A stretch of 64,000 nucleotides of DNA from positions 67,785,876 through 67,849,875 of the forward strand of contig CM056576.1 of assembly GCA_029721435.1 (NCBI GenBank), given 5' to 3'. Below the pieces are notes generated by a model, which saw nothing but the letters and a program-made list of their open reading frames with translations, made no database searches and was not told the origin of the DNA. A program made the position numbers and the translations under genes. Of the stretch, positions 11,017-20,135 are shown piece by piece. Each line of letters opens with the position of its first letter. The first letter of the stretch is position 1. This DNA is from Gymnothorax reevesii. Lineage: Eukaryota; Chordata; Actinopteri; Anguilliformes; Muraenidae.

Positions 11017-12525
11017 ATGCCACCCAGGAAAGCTCGCTTGCCCTCAAAGACAAGGGTGCAGAAGAAGAAAGCTGCTGAAGAAGAAGTCCATGTAGATCCA
11101 CCAGAAGCTGCTGCTGCTGAAAAACCTGCTGCTGGTGCTGCTGCTAGGAGGTCCCGTAGGTCGCCTACCCCTCCACCTCCTGATCCGTCAATCCAAGTGG
11201 AAGTCCACGCTGCGGATTCAGATGAGTCTGCCCCTCCTGCTGACCCTGCTGCTGATACTGCTGCTGATGAGACGTCTGTAGAAGATCCACGCCCTGTGGG
11301 CAAGGGCAAAGGCAAATCAAAGAGAAAAGCCATAGCCAAAACTGACTTTTCCCTTGAAGCTAAAGTGGAAGAAGAACTAATGGAGTGGATGGCCGAGCAC
11401 GACGAGGTGTGGAGGCGGGGGCATCGTCTGTACAAGACCAGGAAGCAGATCTGGGCTGCCAAGGCTGATGAGATGGGGCTGCCATTGGACCACATCATGG
11501 GCTGGTGGAAGTCTATTAAAGATTGGTATGTCAGACTCACCAAAAACAAGTCTGGCCAGGCAGCTAAGAAGTACACTGACCGGGAGAAGTTCATAGTGGA
11601 CAGTCTGCAATTCTACCAGACCCAGCTGCCATCCACCAAGTCTGAACCCATGAAGAACTTGGCCCTGATTTCAAGCCAGGCTAATAAAACATCAAGGGTG
11701 AGTGACAGTGAGGCAGACAGTGACCAGGCTGTCTCACAACTTGAAGAAGATGATCTGGAGACCGTTGAGAGAGAATCAGCCAAGGAAGCCCAGACTTCCA
11801 GGATGACTTCCAAGAAGAGGAGGAAGAAAGAAGTGGATCAAGAAGAAGAGTGGATGAAGGAGCTCCGGGAGACCATGAAGGCAAACCAGCAGCTCTTGTC
11901 GCAGCTCATTGAAGAGAAGCCGGCTGCTTCAGAACGGGAGGCCTTCATAAAGTATGTGGCAGACAGTCTTCTTGCAGCCCCGGTGGATGAGTACAGGAAG
12001 ATGAGGATGAAGATCTGCACCCTGATTGACTCCCTAAAAGATGCCCCCGAGCCTCCACGACCTCCACAGGCGATGTCTGCACCTCCTGTGATCCACCAGC
12101 ATGAGATCTACCAGCAGTACCAGCAGCCCGTCCAGCAATACCAGCAGTACCGGCAGCCGCAGCCCGTCCAGCAGTACCAGCAGCCCATCCAGCAATACCA
12201 GCAGTACCAGCAGCCGCAGCCCGTTCAGCAGTACCAGCAGTACCAGCAGCCGCAGCCCGTCCAGCAGTACCAGCAGTACCAGCAGTACCAGCAGACGCAG
12301 CCCATCCAGCAGTATCAGCAGCAGAGCCAGAGCCAAAGCCAGATGCCAAGCACTTCCAGTGGGGAGCGGTTGTCTGCCGGATCTCTGACCCAGCTTCTCT
12401 CCGGCAGTCAAGATGTCCTTGATGGGTCCTTAAACCTGTCCACTTTTAGTGTTGACAGCCAGCTCATGGGAAGTGGCCAGTCTTTAAATACGCCCCCTGC
12501 TCCAAGACAGCAAGATCAAGACTAG
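11017..12525 (+). CDS. Harbinger accessory MADF-domain DNA-binding protein
   Basis: A 502-residue protein. Harbinger elements need a second protein that binds the transposon ends and brings the transposase to the nucleus; this is its likely role. Residues 1-105 are basic and alanine/proline-rich (PPRKARLPSK..., KGKGKSKRK near 90-100, a likely nuclear signal). Residues about 108-205 form a MADF/Myb-SANT-like domain (LMEWMAEHDEVWRRG, QIWAAKADEMG, WWKSIKDWYVRL). Residues about 215-330 are acidic and basic coiled-coil-like with KKRRKKE. Residues about 363-445 are a Gln/Tyr/Pro repeat (QQYQQPQPVQQYQ), followed by a Ser/Leu-rich tail. The start is the first ATG after the TATA box. There are no frame breaks. 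Confidence 0.92.
   Translation: MPPRKARLPSKTRVQKKKAAEEEVHVDPPEAAAAEKPAAGAAARRSRRSPTPPPPDPSIQVEVHAADSDESAPPADPAADTAADETSVEDPRPVGKGKGKSKRKAIAKTDFSLEAKVEEELMEWMAEHDEVWRRGHRLYKTRKQIWAAKADEMGLPLDHIMGWWKSIKDWYVRLTKNKSGQAAKKYTDREKFIVDSLQFYQTQLPSTKSEPMKNLALISSQANKTSRVSDSEADSDQAVSQLEEDDLETVERESAKEAQTSRMTSKKRRKKEVDQEEEWMKELRETMKANQQLLSQLIEEKPAASEREAFIKYVADSLLAAPVDEYRKMRMKICTLIDSLKDAPEPPRPPQAMSAPPVIHQHEIYQQYQQPVQQYQQYRQPQPVQQYQQPIQQYQQYQQPQPVQQYQQYQQPQPVQQYQQYQQYQQTQPIQQYQQQSQSQSQMPSTSSGERLSAGSLTQLLSGSQDVLDGSLNLSTFSVDSQLMGSGQSLNTPPAPRQQDQD
12100..12330 (+). repeat. In-frame CAG/TAC minisatellite in the MADF gene
   Basis: Repeats of CAGCAGTACCAGCAG, separated by CCGCAGCCCGTC or CCCATC, run in frame and encode the Gln/Tyr/Pro tract. 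At least four longer units are visible. The open frames on the opposite strand are shadows of this repeat. Confidence 0.85.
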
Positions 12526-12557
12526 ACCTGCTGCAGGAAATTCTTTGTACATATGTA

Positions 12558-12563
12558 AATAAA
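12558..12563 (+). terminator. Poly(A) signal of the MADF gene
   Basis: AATAAA 33 bp after the TAG stop at 12525, followed by a TTTTGTTATTG stretch. This is the expected spacing for a compact transposon gene. Confidence 0.7.
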
Positions 12564-12639
12564 TTTTGTTATTGTTCTTTATAAAAAATTGGTTGTCTTA
12601 GTTTTTGTATGAAAGGTTCAAAATTGAATGGGCAATGAG

Positions 12640-13122
12640 AAATTGAATGAAAGTTAGCCAATTTGCCCTAATCCTCCTGAAAAAAATTAAATAATTAATA
12701 AATATAAGATTAAGAAATTAAAAATTAATTTTAAAGTTGAAACTGAAGAAATTAGCAATAAATGAAAAGGAAATTCTTATAAAGTATTAATAAGTAATTA
12801 TAGAAGTTAATAAAAAAAATCAAGAAATAAAAAAAAAATATTGAAAAATAAGAAGTGAAAGAAATAAGGAAAGAAAAATCGATAAGAAATTAGCATAAAC
12901 TAATATTCCGAAAAATATCAAGAAATTTATATAAAATTTACATAAATGTTAAATGATGTGTCTTTGCATTGCATAAATAATACTTTGGACCGGGTACTTT
13001 GTAGGTTATATGAAGGGGACCAAAGGGGACTGATCATTTAATTATTATAAGTTTTGGAAATAACTGTACTTTAAAACATTCCTGAAGAAACAACAAACTC
13101 CAAAATATAAATTTAAATATTA
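12640..13122. other. AT-rich spacer between the convergent Harbinger genes
   Basis: About 480 bp of A-rich sequence (AAGAAATTAA-type runs) with no open frame. It separates the two poly(A) signals and probably has no role beyond 3' ends of both transcripts. Confidence 0.6.
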
Positions 13123-13128
13123 TTTATT
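13123..13128 (-). terminator. Poly(A) signal of the Harbinger transposase gene
   Basis: AATAAA on the minus strand, 33 bp beyond the transposase stop codon at 13161. Confidence 0.7.
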
Positions 13129-13160
13129 CAACAAAATACATGCATTCGTCCTGCATTCAT

Positions 13161-14456
13161 TCACATATTCACATCCACCATGCGGTCCTGCCAGGGCACA
13201 GCACCAGCTGGAGAGTTGCACCAGTGGCGTAGCAAGTTCCTCTGCTTCTTCCCTTCCTTTGAAGCTCTGTTTGGGGCCTGCAGAAACCTGGTGTCCTCCA
13301 AGTTCCGTCCCTGTCGCCAGGCACCAGGCTGCATGTTTCCATTGGCATCTTGGACATCAACCAGTCGATTCTGGAGCACTGGGTAGCGACTTCTCATGAT
13401 GTTGTGTAGGAGTACACAGGCCTTCACAATAACTCTGACAGTCTCATGATGATGGTTCATGGTGGTCAGCAGGACTTGGAACCGGTTCGCCAGGATGCCA
13501 AACGTATTCTCCACCACTCTTCTGGATCTGGACAGCCTGTAGTTGTAGATGCGGTACTCCCTCTCCAGGTTCCTAGCTCCATAGGGCTTCATCAAGTAGG
13601 TCCTCAGGCTGAAGGCATCGTCTCCCACTAAGAAATAGGGCAAATCTTGAGTGTCATTAGGCAAAGGTGATGGACGTGGCCAACCCATTATGGTGCCGTT
13701 CTCCAGACCTTCTTTCAGCTCACTGTTGTTGTAGATCTGAGCATCTGAAGCTGAGCCATTTCCAGACACGTCCACCCACAGGAACTTGTAGTCAGACGTC
13801 ACCAAGGCGAACAGAATCACACTGAAGAAGCCTTTGTAATTGTAGAACTCAGATCCAGAATTAGGGGGAGCCTTGCACGCCACATGTTTACCATCAATTG
13901 CACCAATGACGTGGGGGAAATCCCATCTCTCGTACCAGTCATTTGCCAGCTGCAGCCAGCCCTGCTCAGTGGTTGGAGGTGACAACTGCTCATCCAGATA
14001 CTCTTCAATGATGGCCTCACACACTTCTCTGACCACAATGCTGATGGTGTTGTGGGGGACTCTCCAGGCATACTGCATGTCATGGTACTTGGATCCAGAT
14101 GCTAGGTGACGAAGGGTAATGGCAACCTTCAGACCAGGCTCTAGGGGAGATCTCCAGTTTGTAGTCTTCTTGGTGATCCTGGGGGTCAGTCTCTGCACAA
14201 GCTCATCAAACATGTCTGGAGGCATTCTCATGAAATTCTGGAAGGATCTTGGGTCTTCATTTCTGAGCTCCACCATCAGACGGTCATACAAGCCCTGCTC
14301 TGGTCTTCTAGTGATCCAGTTTCTGGTCCAGACAGCCCGGATCTGTTGTCTTCTCCTGCGTCTTCTTCTCCTGGCCAACATCTGATGAAGTTGCACCATC
14401 TGGGCATTCTGGTTCTGCAGCAGGAACACCATAACATCTCTTCTTTGAGGGTTCAT
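13161..14456 (-). CDS. Harbinger transposase (HARBI1-like, DDE nuclease)
   Basis: A 431-residue DDE transposase that cuts and moves the element. Numbering from the chosen start: an arginine-rich run (RRRRRRRRQQ) near residues 30-38, an amino-terminal helical region including FDELVQRLTPRI, then the nuclease core. The catalytic acids are visible in VIGAIDGKHV, in SGNGSASDAQIYN and in RRVVENTFGILANRF. The frame is open for another 24 codons upstream to 14528, but the TATA box (14515-14522) lies between the two ATGs, so MNPQRRD at 14456 is the start. Length fits the family. No substitutions of the catalytic residues are seen. Domesticated HARBI1 is an alternative, but the flanking repeats and partner gene make this the transposon copy. 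Confidence 0.94.
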   Translation of the reverse strand: MNPQRRDVMVFLLQNQNAQMVQLHQMLARRRRRRRRQQIRAVWTRNWITRRPEQGLYDRLMVELRNEDPRSFQNFMRMPPDMFDELVQRLTPRITKKTTNWRSPLEPGLKVAITLRHLASGSKYHDMQYAWRVPHNTISIVVREVCEAIIEEYLDEQLSPPTTEQGWLQLANDWYERWDFPHVIGAIDGKHVACKAPPNSGSEFYNYKGFFSVILFALVTSDYKFLWVDVSGNGSASDAQIYNNSELKEGLENGTIMGWPRPSPLPNDTQDLPYFLVGDDAFSLRTYLMKPYGARNLEREYRIYNYRLSRSRRVVENTFGILANRFQVLLTTMNHHHETVRVIVKACVLLHNIMRSRYPVLQNRLVDVQDANGNMQPGAWRQGRNLEDTRFLQAPNRASKEGKKQRNLLRHWCNSPAGAVPWQDRMVDVNM

Positions 14457-14514
14457 AGTGATATGGACCCCTTTGCAGCAAGGTCTGGAATGGCAAAAGT
14501 GCCCGAAATGGCTG

Positions 14515-14522
14515 CTTTTATA
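14515..14522 (-). promoter_or_regulatory. TATA box of the Harbinger transposase gene
   Basis: TATAAAAG on the minus strand, 59 bp upstream of the ATG at 14456. It mirrors the arrangement of the other gene and decides the start codon. Confidence 0.75.
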
Positions 14523-15108
14523 TGCCAAAATACATACGTGAGTTGTCAGTGGTTCGTCAGTGGAACATCAGTGAATCATCAGTTTTCTGTCAGTCAGTCG
14601 TGCGTCGGAAATGCGTCACTCGTCAGTGGATGTGCGTCGTTATGCGTTTTCCGTCAGTGATATGTCAGTTATTCGTCAGTTTTATAATTGATTGTCAGTG
14701 GATGTCAGTGGAATGAACGTGATACGTGCGCGTTTCATGCGTGATATGAACGTGGGGCATCACTGGACGGACGTGGACGTGCGCGGATTCAAACCAGTTC
14801 TGACGCATAAGCACTGACGGCCGACGAGTGTCCCGCGCATAGTTACGCATACTCGATGCATAAACTACGCATCCCGACTCATGAATTATGCACACCAACG
14901 CAAAGTTGTGCGTCGGAAAATTTTTGAACCGTTCAAAACTCAAAATCACGCACAAACCGCCTTCGACGCACATCCACTTACAATCACTGACAGTCCACGT
15001 TCGTTCCACCTACGAATTACGCATACGACGTACGCTCCGCGCAGAAACGAAAATCTGTGCGTAATTCATGCGTAATTCATGCGTTTTCGCTGTGTGACTG
15101 GGCCTTTA

Positions 15109-15619
15109 GATACAGGTAAGCAAGCTATTGGGCAAGAGAGAACAGGTACAGGAGGGAAATGGTACATACAAATAACTGAGCTCAGTTGCCAAACAATATT
15201 TTCACAGTGATAATCCAGCGTAGTATGTCTTGAAATTGCAGACAAGCTTGTGCAAACCACATATGGTATTCATCCAAAAACTCAATTCATGCATGGAGTA
15301 GACAATTATAAAGAATACTAGATATTTTGCCAAAAGCAGAATTATGGAATACAGTTCATGATCAAAAAACTACATTTATATTACCAAATGATATAATAAT
15401 TATTTGGAGAGTATGTTTCCTGATTAACATATTACATGTGACATGGAAATAAGATAGAGAAATTAGTGTTGTGCCAAAATGACATGATTGTGCCAGCAAA
15501 AGTAACTAAAGTGAAGACCAACATATAATACTGATTTTTGACAGGAGCAAAGTGTCACAGCTATTTTACTCTTGAAATCTCATTTCACCACAAAATGTAA
15601 CAATTAAATTGACCAAATT
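15109..15619. other. Intronic sequence without recognised elements
   Basis: AT-rich lpin1 intron sequence between the Harbinger element and the mariner relic. No open frame or repeat structure was recognised. The 190 bp on the other side of the Harbinger (10346-10535) is likewise unassigned apart from the inverted-repeat arm noted above. Confidence 0.5.
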
Positions 15620-15621
15620 TA

Positions 15622-17089
15622 CAACTACATTTCCCAAAAAGTTGGGATGGTGTGTAAAATGTCAATAAAACAAAATGCAATGATTTGCAAATCATGTTAA
15701 ACCTTTATTTAATTAAAAATGGCGTAAAGACAACATATCAAATGTTGACACAGGAATTTTAATATTTTTTTGAAGAACACCTGCTCATTTTGAATTTGAT
15801 GCCAGCAAAACATTTTTAAAAAGTTGGGACAGGGGCCACAAAAAACAGGAAAGTTGAATGATGCCAAAAAAATACACCTGGTGGAACATCTCACTGCAAA
15901 GAAGGTTAATTGGCAACAGGTCAGTAACATGATTGGGTTTAAAAAGTCTTCCAGACTAAAGATGGCAGTGGCTTCACCACTCAGAGAAAGATCGCATGAG
16001 CAAATAGTTCAACAATTTGAAATAGCGTTTCTCAATGTAAAATTGCTAAGAATTTGGGGATTTCATCCTTTACAGTACATAATAATATCAAAAGGATCAG
16101 AATATCCCAAGAAATCTCTTTACACATGGAACCAGACCGAAAACCAATATCGAATGGCTAAGATCTTAAGGCCCACAGGCAGCACTGCCTTAAAAACAGA
16201 CAGGATTCTGAGGTGCAAATCACTGCATTAGCTCAGTGAACACCATTTGTCACTGCATCCACAAATGCAAGTTAAAACTCTGCCATGCAAATATTAAATC
16301 AAGATTCAGAAATGCTACGGCCTTCTCTGGGCTGGAGCTCATTGAAGATGAACTGAGGAGAAGTGGGAAACTGTCCTGCAATATGATCGATGGAAAATAT
16401 GAAATTATTTTTGGAGATTACGGACGCCACGTCCTCGGGACCATCTAGCTTGTTATCAGTGCTTAGTTCAAAACTCAGCATCCATTATAGTTTGGGGATG
16501 CATTATTGCATATGACATGGGTCACTTTCACATCTGTGAAGACCATTAATGCTTAACAATAAGTACAGGTTTCAACATCTTTGACAGGGAAGGCCTTGCT
16601 TATTTCAGCAAAACAATTCCAAACACAACATTGTGCTAGTATTACAATAACATGGCTCAGTAGTAAAAGAGGCTGGGTGCTTAACTGACCTGCATGCAAG
16701 CCAGACCTGTCACCAACTGTAAATGTTTGGTGTATTTTGAATGACAGAAGAGTCAGCGAAGTGATGATCAGCTGAAAGCCTATATCAAGCAAGAATTGGA
16801 AAACATTTAGCTTCCAAAACTATAGCAGTTGGTCACCTCAGTACTTTCAGAGTATTGTTAAAAGAAAACGTGATGCGCCACAGGGTAAACATTGCCTCTG
16901 TCCCAACTTTCTTTAAACACTTCTGTCATAAAATTCAAAATGAGAAAATATTTTTCAAAATTTCTCAGTTTCAACATTTGATATTAAAAAAAATCAATTA
17001 ATTGTATGGTTTAGACGATTTTCAAATCATTGCATTCTGATTTTATTTAAATTTTATACAGCATCGCAACCTTTATGGAAATGGGGTTG
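15622..17089 (+). mobile_element. Tc1/mariner element with TA flanks, decayed transposase
   Basis: The ends ACAACTACATTTCCCAAAAAG and, inverted, ACAACCCCATTTCCATAAAGG lie next to TA dinucleotides (15620-15621 and 17090-17091), and homology of the two ends extends about 80 bp. The interior on plus holds a scrambled transposase: NWQQVSNMIGFKKSS near 15903 and EIIFGDYGRHVLGTI near 16403, in several frames with stops. Same family as the element at 36201. It ends 142 bp from the lpin1 catalytic exon. Confidence 0.85.
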
Positions 17090-17230
17090 TAGATAAAATA
17101 CGTACTATATGTTGAATATAAACAACTTTTCATTTACAACAGTGAATGCCGAAGATTTCCCCCAGTATATCAATCTGTTACCAAATGTTACTGTTGTTAC
17201 TTTATGAAAAAGGTTGTCCTAATTTGTTAC

Positions 17231-17379
17231 CTGGTGATGGTGCCATCGATATCGGAGATAACAATTTTGTCATCCCAACTCCACAAGTAGATAGTTCCCT
17301 CACAGCGACATGTACCCTGGTACTGAGTTGTGACACTGAAGACAACGTCATTCGGACCATTCTTCAACTGCAGGCTAAT
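17231..17379 (-). CDS. lpin1: lpin1 catalytic exon (DIDGTIT motif)
   Basis: This 149-bp exon encodes the start of the catalytic C-LIP domain, including [33 protein letters not shown] and [14 protein letters not shown] is the DXDXT signature of lipin phosphatases; its first aspartate is the nucleophile of the HAD-like reaction that removes phosphate from phosphatidic acid. TTQYQG and ITR are lipin-1-like (lipin-3 has TTAYQG). The acceptor is TGCTGCAG|A (phase 0; an in-frame alternative lies 12 bases further in) and the donor is CCAG|GTAACA (phase 2). The catalytic residues are present, so this is not a pseudogene fragment. It is flanked by a mariner relic ending at 17089 and by the Penelope-like element starting within about 600 bp. 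Confidence 0.97.
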
Positions 17380-17683
17380 CTGCAGCACAAAGTGCAACTT
17401 TTCACTATCTGTAGATTTAATAACAATATTACAATTCCAAAAAATTGGCACACTATTGAAAATGAAGATAAATCAAAAAGAAGGAATCTGAGAAATCAGT
17501 TCACCTTTTACTATACTGAAAGCACTACAACAACACATTATTTGGTGCTTTAATTTGTGAATTCAGTTGTTTTGAAAAATTCACCTATTTCAAACCTGAT
17601 GACTGCAACAGACTACAAAAAGAGTGTCATGGGCACTGTAGCTCACCTGGACATTCAACTGTCTTGACCAAAGAACTGTCTTA

Positions 17684-17802
17684 TTCCAATACAGGGACAA
17701 CGTTGAGCCATGCAACATATATCTTGTCTCTGTCTTCTTTAACTGTTCCATTCTTTGCGCCAATCCTTGTCCCTTGGCTCAACGTTGTCCCTATATTGGA
17801 GA
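17684..17802. repeat. Inverted repeat upstream of the Penelope-like ORF
   Basis: TTCCAATACAGGGACAACGT plus TGAGCC at about 17683-17708 recurs inverted as GGCTCAACGTTGTCCCTATATTGG at 17775-17798. The arms differ at one base, and the spacer is about 66 bp. It sits about 150 bp before the first Penelope-type coding sequence and may belong to the element's 5' region. Confidence 0.7.
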
Positions 17803-18702
17803 AACAAGAGAATCCCACGGGGTCTGAGGATTAGCAAAGCACCGACTCTGGGCAGAAATAACCCGTCCCCTTTTGCAAGAAATGGTGGGATGTTCTTAAC
17901 AAGTGTTCACTGGATTTAATATTATTAGTCATTGAATTTACTCAAGAAGAACTGACTGTTTTACGCACAGAGATGGCAGAACTATGGACAGAAATGGAGT
18001 CCAAATTCAGCTCGCAACAAATGGCTGAGTTGATGGATTGCTGTATCTCTCTGATGGACAGTTATCGTAAAGAACTGTCAGAAATTAAACTTAAGAAATA
18101 TCGACGTGACACACTAGATTATAAGAATGATCGTGTTTACCCCTGGCTGTCAGAACAAAAAGATAACACACGCAGAGGTGTGAGAGGCAGTGACATTTCC
18201 GCTAGTGCACCGTCTTTGGAGGATTCCGGCCACATGTGAGGCCACATCCAGGTCCAACAGATCCCATTTTTTAGAGCTCCCACTATGCCCGGTCCAAACC
18301 AGAGGATCCACAAGAGGAGACCTACACACCACAGAGGGAAACTCGAACACCCCCCAAAAACCCAACGTGATCAACTTATCCCGCAGGATACTTAATGAGA
18401 CTGAACTAGCCCTGTTGTCGAAGGGAATGTCGTTTATTCCATTAAAATATGCGGACTCGTTTAAGACTCGGATTGAACTTTCAAGATTTTTTCATTTGAT
18501 TAGGTTGAAGTATTTTTCTGTAAGGACTCTGTACATACGGATCGGACCACGCCGACGCACAGTGAACACTTGATGAGGACCAAAGGTACGCCATACCACA
18601 GACTGTGAGTGAAATTAAACCAAAGAGCCCTTTCAATCCCCTGGTCTCGAATGCTCGAAAGTACAGACTTTTTGTAGACTGGTTGAAAGGGATGTTGATT
18701 CT

Positions 18703-20135
18703 TTGTTTGATCAAAAAAGTCTTAAACCATGTTATTCCAACTTGTCAAAAGTGGAAAGACAGACTCTGAAGTCCCTAGCTGCAGATGAGTCAATTCTAAT
18801 CCGTAAGGCTGATAAAGGGGGTGCAGTTGCGCTGAGGGATAGAGACTCATATTGTAGGGAAGCAAGAAGCCAATTGCACAACAATGATTTTTACACTCAA
18901 TTGAGTTATGATCCCACTCTTAAGTTTTCTAGTGAGATCAGGAAGGCCCTTGATGATGCGCGGGCACGACAATTAATATCTAAGGGTGAACACCAATTTA
19001 TGTTGCAAGAACACCCCGTACGCCCTATCTTTTACACACTCCTTAAAATTCATAAGAGCTGTGTGGAGCCGATACCAAGACGGCCTATCGTATCTGGCAT
19101 TGATTCTTTGACAGAACCTATTTTACAGTTTATTGACTCCCATATTAAAGGCCTGGTAACTGGATTACCTTCTTTTCTTAAAGATACATCGTATTTTCTT
19201 AATAAGTTGAAATCGATGAGAGACATCAGTGACTCGGACCTTTTGTGTACTATGGACGTGATTAGTTTATATACTAATGTACCCCATAAAGAGGGTTTAG
19301 AAGCATTAACCTCTTAAGCTCCAGCCTCTTTTTTAGGTTTCTGTTTGAAAATGACATACCCAAAATGAATAGAGTATATCTCTGTTTGTGTAGCATGAAG
19401 TATCAGAGAGGGAGACATGGAAATGTGGAGAGAGGGTTGATTTTCTGACGCTACTCGGATTCTGATATTTGAACATTAATATGCTTGGCGTTTCAGTTGT
19501 GCTTGGTGTATGTAAAAATGACTTATATGTGCTTGTAGCAGAGGCTCTCCTGTTTCATTTGATGAGTAATATGACTATATTGCTACTTAATTAGCGCGGC
19601 GTTGTAGGTATTTTTCTGCGGTGAGTCTCAGGGTCCCCCAATCGGGGGATCCTGGAGTTTAAGAGGTTAAGACATTATCTAGACACCAGAGATCACCAGA
19701 ACCCGTCTTCAGACTTACTTATGACGTTGGCTGAGATTATGTTGACAAAAAATTATTTTAGATTTGAAAAAGATTTTTTTCTACAGGGTGTATCCATGGG
19801 CAGCCCCTTAAACCCGAATTATGCTAACTTATTTATGGGGAAGTTTGAAGAGACTTTGTCTATAATAACCCATACCTATCCCACATAAAATGTTGGTACA
19901 GATACATCGTGACCTGTTTTTTTATATTCTCTGGCAGTTCTGAGGACCTGTATGCTTTTCAAAATTTTCTCAATACAAGACCACCTTCAATTACATTTAC
20001 TTTGGAGGCAAGTGCAACCTCCATATCTTTCTTGGATGCGAGAATCTATAAGTTGGAGCTTCTAGAAACATCATTATTCCAAAAAGAAACAGACAGAAAT
20101 AACCATTTACATTATTCCAGTTACCATCCACACAG
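18703..20135 (+). pseudogene. Penelope-like reverse transcriptase remnant
   Basis: RT segment with KADKGGAV, RRPIVSG and MDVISLYTNVPH (palm motif A, aspartate present). It is interrupted at the codons for EAL|RHYLD by the MITE at 19310, then continues with motif B QGVSMGSPL. Motif C, the (Y)ADD-like box, is degenerate: the region near 19905 reads RYIVTCFFIF where YVDDCFFIW is expected. The thumb region FLNTRPPSITFTLE follows. Motif C loss and frameshifts make it non-functional. Confidence 0.88.
19310..19666. mobile_element. piggyBac-type MITE with exact TTAA duplication
   Basis: 357 bp with inverted ends CCTCTTAAGCTCCAG and CCTCTTAAACTCCAG, flanked by TTAA at 19306-19309 and 19667-19670. Removing the element and one TTAA gives an uninterrupted Penelope reading frame across the junction, so the boundaries are certain. 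No coding capacity. The termini fit TTAA-specific elements (piggyBac-like; Kolobok not excluded). Confidence 0.88.

Larger units (their letters stand above)
10539..15105. mobile_element. Complete PIF/Harbinger transposon with two open genes
   Basis: The termini are perfect inverted repeats (AGGCCCAGTCACACAGC and its complement), flanked by the TTA duplication typical of PIF/Harbinger at 10536-10538 and 15106-15108. It is 4567 bp long. Inside are two convergent genes, a MADF-domain DNA-binding protein on plus and a HARBI1-like transposase on minus, each with a TATA box about 60 bp before its ATG and an AATAAA signal after its stop. Both flanks have dense arrays of short CACGCA / CGTCAGTG motifs. 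No stop codon or frameshift is visible, so the copy is young and possibly active. It lies in the lpin1 intron between the exons at 17231 and 5690. Confidence 0.95.

Noticed and set aside
11010..11594. 194-codon minus-strand frame opposite the MADF gene start
   Set aside because: Mirrors the codon composition of the real gene; no family similarity and no promoter.
11945..12411. Long open frames antisense and out of frame to the MADF gene (Gly/Thr/Ala, Leu-rich and Ser/Thr repeats)
   Set aside because: Shadows of the in-frame CAG/TAC minisatellite in the plus-strand gene.
17590..17640. CTGATGA near 17596 as a possible hammerhead ribozyme core of the Penelope element
   Set aside because: The required GAAA box and pairing stems could not be found at suitable spacing.
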